DNA of 64,000 bases from AC-69 sp963751665. Lineage in GTDB: Bacteria; Actinomycetota; UBA4738; HRBIN12. Of this stretch, positions 60,512-64,000 are shown piece after piece; position 1 is the first letter of the stretch, and the number at the start of each line of letters is the position of its first letter. Below the pieces are notes generated by a model, which saw only the letters and a program-made list of their open reading frames with translations, searched no databases and was not told the DNA's origin. The stretch is taken from assembly GCA_963751665.1 (NCBI GenBank), contig CAVVVF010000004.1, forward strand, positions 310,001 through 374,000, in the 5' to 3' direction. The translations under genes were made by a program, and so were the position numbers.

Positions 60512-62232
60512 TCGATCACGGCCAGGGTCTGGCCGGGGTGGACCACCTGGCCGGCCTTGATGGGAAGCTCCGAGACGACCCCATCGCGCGGCGCCGGGAT
60601 GGCGTTCTCCATCTTCATGGCCTCCAGGATGCAGACGACGTCGCCGGCCTCGATCTCCTGGTCCGCCTCCACCAGCACCCGAACGATGGTCCCCTGCATC
60701 GGCGCCGCGATGACGCTGTGCACGCCCGGCCCACGATGGGCCTCGTGGCGAGACGGGCTCTTCGGCGCGGTGTCGCGGCGATGGTCGAAGATGCGGACCG
60801 GTACCCGCCGCCCGTCGAGCTCCACGATCAGCTCGGCCGGCACCGCCTGCCTGGGCTCGGAGGCCGGCGCCGCGGCCGCCATCCTCGGCAGCTCCGCGCC
60901 CTTCAGCGCGCGCTCCAGCCACGTGGTCGTGTGCGTCCCCTGGCGAAATTCCTCGGTGTCCAGCACCCATTGATGGAGCGCGATGGTGGTGGGCACGCCC
61001 TCCACCCGGAACTCGCCCAGCGCACGGAGCATCCGCCGTCTGGCCCGCTCGCGGTCCTCACCCGACACGATCAGCTTGGCGAACATCGAGTCGTAGTCGG
61101 CAGGCACCTGGCGACCTTCCCGAACCCCCGAGTCCACGCGGACGAACGGGCCGGCCGGCTCCCGGTAGGCCGTGATCCTCCCGGGCCGGGCAGGAAGTTG
61201 CGCGATGGATCCTCCGCGTTGATCCGGCACTGGATGGCGTGGCCCTGGACGTGCACGCCGGACAGGTCCACGCGCTCGCCCAAGGCCACCGCGATCTGGT
61301 AGGCCACCAGGTCCAGACCGGTCGTCATCTCGGTCACGGTGTGCTCCACCTGGAGCCGCGTGTTCATCTCCAGGAAGTAGAAGCTCCCCTCGTCGTCCAC
61401 GATGAACTCGACGGTCCCGGCGTTCGTGTACCCGGCCTCCTTGGCCAGGGCCAGGGCGGCCTGCCCCATCCGGGTCCGAAGGTCCTCGTCCACGACGGGC
61501 GAAGGCGACTCCTCCACCAGCTTCTGGTGGCGTCGCTGCACGGAGCAGTCCCGCTCGCCCAGGAAGAACGCGTTGCCCTGCTGGTCCGCCAGGATCTGGG
61601 CTTCCACGTGGTGGGCCCGGTCGACGTATCGCTCCAGGAAGACCTCGGGGCGGCCGAAGTACGCCTCCGCCTCTCGCGTCGCTCGCTTGAGCGCGGGGGC
61701 CAGCTCGTCGGCGGACCGGACCACGTGCATCCCCCGGCCCCCGCCGCCGAACGCCGCCTTCACGACGCACGGGGTACCCGATCCGTTCCGCCTCCGCCGG
61801 CGCCTGCTGCATGGTCACGGGCTCCGGCGTGCCGGGGACGATGGGCACCCCGACCCGTTCGGCGGCCTGGCGGGCGGCAGACTTGTCGCCCATCATCTCG
61901 ATGGCTTCCGAAGGCGGGCCGATGAAGGTGAACCCGGACTCCTCGACGGCGCGAGCGAAATGGCCGCTCTCGGACAGGAACCCGTAGCCGGGGTGGATGG
62001 CGGTGGCCCTGGCGCTCCTGGCGGCGTCGAGGATGGCGCCGATCGACAGGTAGGAGTCCGAGGGGAGCGGTGGCCCGATCCGGTATGCCTGGTCGGCCAT
62101 CGCCACGTGGAGCGCGTCGCGGTCGGCGTCGGAGTACACCGCTACGGACTCCAGTCCGAGCTCGCGGAGCGTCCGCACGATGCGAACGGCGATCTCCCCG
62201 CGATTGGCGATGAGGATCCTGGTCTTCGGCAC
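60508..62232 (-). CDS. acetyl/propionyl-CoA carboxylase alpha subunit (biotin carboxylase + carrier), two frame shifts
   Basis: About 575 codons from GTG 62232. Biotin carboxylase domain: ILIANRGEIAVRIVRTLREL, IHPGYGFLSESGHFARAV, the ATP-grasp loop MKAAFGGGGRGMHVV after a shift at about 61770, and YFLEMNTRLQVEHTVTEMT. A second shift at about 61190 precedes TAYREPAGPFVRVDSG. The biotinyl carrier domain at the end has CILEAMKMENAIPAP with the biotinylated Lys, about 35 residues from the C-terminus. It carboxylates biotin for acetyl- or propionyl-CoA carboxylase. The beta subunit is not in the window. birA is divergent. Confidence 0.9.
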   Translation of the reverse strand: MPKTRILIANRGEIAVRIVRTLRELGLESVAVYSDADRDALHVAMADQAYRIGPPLPSDSYLSIGAILDAARSARATAIHPGYGFLSESGHFARAVEESGFTFIGPPSEAIEMMGDKSAARQAAERVGVPIVPGTPEPVTMQQAPAEAERIGYPVRREGGVRRRGPGDARGPVRRRAGPRAQASDARGGGVLRPPRGLPGAIRRPGPPRGSPDPGGPAGQRVLPGRAGLLRAATPPEAGGGVAFARRGRGPSDPDGAGRPGPGQGGRVHERRDRRVHRGRRGELLLPGDEHAAPGGAHRDRDDDRSGPGGLPDRGGLGRARGPVRRARPGPRHPVPDQRGGSIAQLPARPGRITAYREPAGPFVRVDSGVREGRQVPADYDSMFAKLIVSGEDRERARRRMLRALGEFRVEGVPTTIALHQWVLDTEEFRQGTHTTTWLERALKGAELPRMAAAAPASEPRQAVPAELIVELDGRRVPVRIFDHRRDTAPKSPSRHEAHRGPGVHSVIAAPMQGTIVRVLVEADQEIEAGDVVCILEAMKMENAIPAPRDGVVSELPIKAGQVVHPGQTLAVID

Positions 62233-62250
62233 CAGCGGCTCCGGCTCGCG

Positions 62251-62279
62251 ATAATCGTCTGCACCCGGACGGGAGTCAA
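62251..62279 (-). promoter_or_regulatory. promoter of the carboxylase alpha-subunit gene
   Basis: On the minus strand TTGACT (62279-62274) and GATTAT (62256-62251) with a 17-bp spacer, ending about 20 nt before GTG 62232. It overlaps the 50-bp gap shared with birA. Confidence 0.65.
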
Positions 62280-62282
62280 ACC

Positions 62283-63062
62283 TTGTCGCTGTCCGAACTC
62301 GCGCTTGCCCACGCGCTCGAACGGATCGGGGCCCAGGCCCCCGTCCGGTTCGACGAGGTTACCCGTTCGACCCAGCTCACCGCCCGGGAGTTAGCTGAGG
62401 AGGGGGCCCCGGAGTGGGCCCTGGTGGCGGCGGCGCACCAGACCGAGGGGCGAGGTCGCCTGGGCCGGGAGTGGGTGGACGAACCCGGCCGGGCGCTCAT
62501 GTTCTCCGTGGTCCTGCGGCCGAACCTCGCGCCCGAGCGCGGAGGCCTGATCCCGCTCCTGGCCGGGTGGGCCCTGGTCGTGGCGTGCCGGGAGGCGGCG
62601 GGGGTGGAGGCTCGCTGCAAGTGGCCGAACGACCTGGTGGTGGGGGAGGGCAAGGCCGGGGGCATCATCGCCGAGTCGATACTGAGCGGCGACCGGATCG
62701 AACACGTCGTCCTGGGCGTCGGCGTGAACGTGGCGGCGGCGCCGGCCGTCGCCGGCGCCGCCGCCATCCCCGACGTCGAGCCCGCGAGCGTGCTCGAGTC
62801 GTTCCTCGTCGCCTTCGCCGGCCGCTACCGGCCCGGTGACCCCGCCTTCCCCGGCGCGACCGTGGCCGCGTACCGGCAGGTGTGCGCCACGATCGGTACC
62901 CGGGTCCGCGCCACGACCACTTCGGGGCTCGTGGTGGAAGGCGAAGCCGTCGAGGTGGACGAGACGGGCGGGTTGATGGTGCGGACCGGCAACGGCCTGC
63001 AGGTCGTACGCTTCGGCGAGGTCGAGCACCTTCGCGAGGCGGCGGCAGACGCCTCTGGATGA
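62283..63062 (+). CDS. birA: biotin--[acetyl-CoA-carboxylase] ligase
   Basis: 259 residues from TTG 62283. No N-terminal winged helix, so it is a plain ligase, not a repressor. RFDEVTRSTQ, the biotin loop HQTEGRGRLGREW (G-R-G-R-x-G-R-x-W), CKWPNDLVVGEGKAGGII, and the C-terminal SH3-like domain (VVEGEAVEVDETGGLMVRTG). It loads biotin on the carrier domain of the carboxylase encoded divergently, which fits the shared promoter gap. Confidence 0.93.
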   Translation: MSLSELALAHALERIGAQAPVRFDEVTRSTQLTARELAEEGAPEWALVAAAHQTEGRGRLGREWVDEPGRALMFSVVLRPNLAPERGGLIPLLAGWALVVACREAAGVEARCKWPNDLVVGEGKAGGIIAESILSGDRIEHVVLGVGVNVAAAPAVAGAAAIPDVEPASVLESFLVAFAGRYRPGDPAFPGATVAAYRQVCATIGTRVRATTTSGLVVEGEAVEVDETGGLMVRTGNGLQVVRFGEVEHLREAAADASG

Positions 63063-63086
63063 GTTGCCGCGCGGCGGAGGGGAGGA

Positions 63087-63092
63087 TACGGT
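63087..63092 (+). promoter_or_regulatory. -10 box of PH-domain membrane protein gene
   Basis: TACGGT, 7 nt before GTG 63100; leaderless arrangement. Confidence 0.4.
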
Positions 63093-63099
63093 CCCGGCC

Positions 63100-63726
63100 G
63101 TGGCGTTCCCACGGCGTCTCCTGGTCGATGGCGAGGAGCTGATCCTCGATCTCCGTCCGCACCCGATCGCTCTGGCGCGAGCGATCCTCGTCACGTTCCT
63201 CATCGCGGTGGCCTGGGCCTTCGTGCTCTCGCACCTCCCTGACGCCGGCCACGACGTCCTGTTCTGGACCGTCATCGTGGCCGGCACCATCGTGTTCGTC
63301 TTCTGGCCGGTCCGCGACACGATCCGGTTCCTCACGTCGCACTTCGTCGTGACCTCGGACCGCGTGATCCATCGTCAGGGCTGGATCGCGAAGTCCTCGA
63401 TGGAGATCCCGCTCGAGGCCATCAACGACGTGCGGTTCCAGCAGGGCGTCTTCGAGCGGGTGATCGGGGCCGGCGACCTCATCATCGAGTCCGCAGGCGA
63501 GCGGGGCCGCGAGGTGTTCGAGGACATCCGCGAGCCCGAGCACGTGCAGAAGACCATCTACCAGCAAGGCGAGAAGAACCAGCAGCGCATGTTCCACGGG
63601 GGCTCGGCCGGAGCGTCCGCGCCGTCGGCCACGACCGAGCTTGAGCGCCTGGCCGACCTCCGGGCCCGGGGCGTCCTCACCGAGGAGGAGTTCCAGGCCC
63701 AGAAGCGCAAGATCCTGGGCGGCTGA
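63100..63726 (+). CDS. membrane protein with bacterial PH domain and C-terminal SHOCT
   Basis: 208 residues from GTG 63100 (TTG 63064 would add 12 residues). Two helices, ALARAILVTFLIAVAWAFVL and LFWTVIVAGTIVFVFWPV, precede a bPH2-type domain (HFVVTSDRVIHRQGWIAKSS, then IPLEAINDVRFQQGVFERVI). The C-terminal ~30 residues are a SHOCT motif (LERLADLRARGVLTEEEF). Family role unknown; such proteins often sit in membrane stress or envelope systems. It follows birA closely. Confidence 0.75.
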   Translation: MAFPRRLLVDGEELILDLRPHPIALARAILVTFLIAVAWAFVLSHLPDAGHDVLFWTVIVAGTIVFVFWPVRDTIRFLTSHFVVTSDRVIHRQGWIAKSSMEIPLEAINDVRFQQGVFERVIGAGDLIIESAGERGREVFEDIREPEHVQKTIYQQGEKNQQRMFHGGSAGASAPSATTELERLADLRARGVLTEEEFQAQKRKILGG

Positions 63727-63754
63727 GTCCCTCGTGGCACGGGCCGCACATGGG

Positions 63755-63760
63755 TATAAC
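63755..63760 (+). promoter_or_regulatory. -10 box of thiolase gene
   Basis: TATAAC, 6 nt before GTG 63767; leaderless arrangement. Confidence 0.4.
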
Positions 63761-63766
63761 CGGGGC

Positions 63767-64000
63767 GTGGAACGCAGGGTCGCGATCGTCGGCATCGGGC
63801 ATGCGGGGTTCGCCCCGATCACGGCCGGCCTCTCCTACAAGGAGCTCATGTTCGAGGCGGCCCAGCGGGCCTACGCGGACGCGGAGGTCGATCCGCGAGC
63901 AGACGTCGACTCGTTCGTCTGCTGCTCCGAGGATTACCTGGAGGGCACGAGCATCTTCGACGAGTACGTGCCCGACCAGCTGGGGGCGGTGCAGCGGCCG
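63767..64000 (+). CDS. thiolase-family protein, 5' part only
   Basis: The first 78 codons of a gene cut by the window end. VAIVGIGHAGFAPITAGLSY followed by ELMFEAAQRAYADAEVD and VDSFVCCSEDYLEG matches the start of SCP2-type acetyl-CoA acetyltransferases/thiolases. The active-site Cys is beyond the window. It presumably acts in acyl-CoA metabolism. Confidence 0.7.
   Translation, partial: MERRVAIVGIGHAGFAPITAGLSYKELMFEAAQRAYADAEVDPRADVDSFVCCSEDYLEGTSIFDEYVPDQLGAVQRP

Noticed and set aside
1..64000. tRNA, rRNA, CRISPR, IS elements, riboswitches
   Set aside because: Read for on both strands by eye; no convincing example seen. A covariance-model scan would be needed to exclude small RNAs.

Overview
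The window is GC-rich, densely coded DNA that most resembles an uncultured actinobacterial (Actinomycetota) genome. The evidence is a GuaB3-type IMP dehydrogenase beside guaA, a DUF1918 protein, an NADPH:F420 oxidoreductase, a class E-type sortase, CIRCE-controlled groESL, a coiled-coil protein with a DivIVA-like start, and many genes that appear to be read from leaderless mRNAs (a TANNNT box 6-8 nt before a GTG/ATG). I saw no rRNA, tRNA, CRISPR array, IS element or prophage.

Region 1 (about 0.2-20.1 kb) is a surface-polysaccharide locus. It holds a Wzz-like chain-length protein, a Wzy/O-antigen ligase-like polymerase, a methyltransferase-like/aminoglycoside-phosphotransferase-like fusion, a nucleotidyltransferase-like/P-loop kinase fusion and a type I phosphodiesterase, partly joined by GTGA overlaps. 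A secreted IPT/TIG-repeat protein follows. Then comes a leftward block with a CDP-alcohol phosphotransferase, TarJ-like and TarI-like enzymes (CDP-ribitol synthesis), two tandem sulfotransferases and a GT4 glycosyltransferase. An initiating sugar-phosphate transferase, a UDP-sugar dehydrogenase and a secreted protein close the region. Together with the APS kinase at 25.2 kb, this suggests an acidic polymer carrying sulfate and possibly ribitol phosphate.

Region 2 (20.2-34.5 kb) has a decayed groEL fragment, a sigma-A promoter with a perfect CIRCE, groES-groEL, a truncated Fic gene, a phosphodiesterase-cysC pair, small zinc and HTH-like proteins, the coiled-coil protein, guaB3-guaA, a GNAT acetyltransferase, a sortase, pcrA/uvrD and a PNPOx-family protein.

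Region 3 (34.6-64 kb) is central metabolism: the methylmalonyl-CoA mutase B12 subunit with sucCD; purN-purH-folD-metF (one-carbon and purine synthesis); citrate synthase, two isocitrate/isopropylmalate dehydrogenase-family genes and malate dehydrogenase; sdhCDAB; the methylmalonyl-CoA mutase large subunit; F420 reductase; biotin-dependent carboxylase alpha subunit; birA; and the start of a thiolase. Propionyl-CoA carboxylation, methylmalonyl-CoA isomerisation, succinyl-CoA conversion and succinate oxidation are thus largely encoded within 30 kb. Membrane, secreted and small proteins lie between these genes.

Caution: many genes, especially after 31 kb, have reading frames broken by one-base indels while the protein on either side stays well conserved. 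sucC and sucD are worst. This looks like sequence or assembly error rather than gene decay. For these genes I give the span of the whole gene. The groEL remnant at 20.2 kb, which has substitutions as well as indels and stops, looks genuinely decayed.
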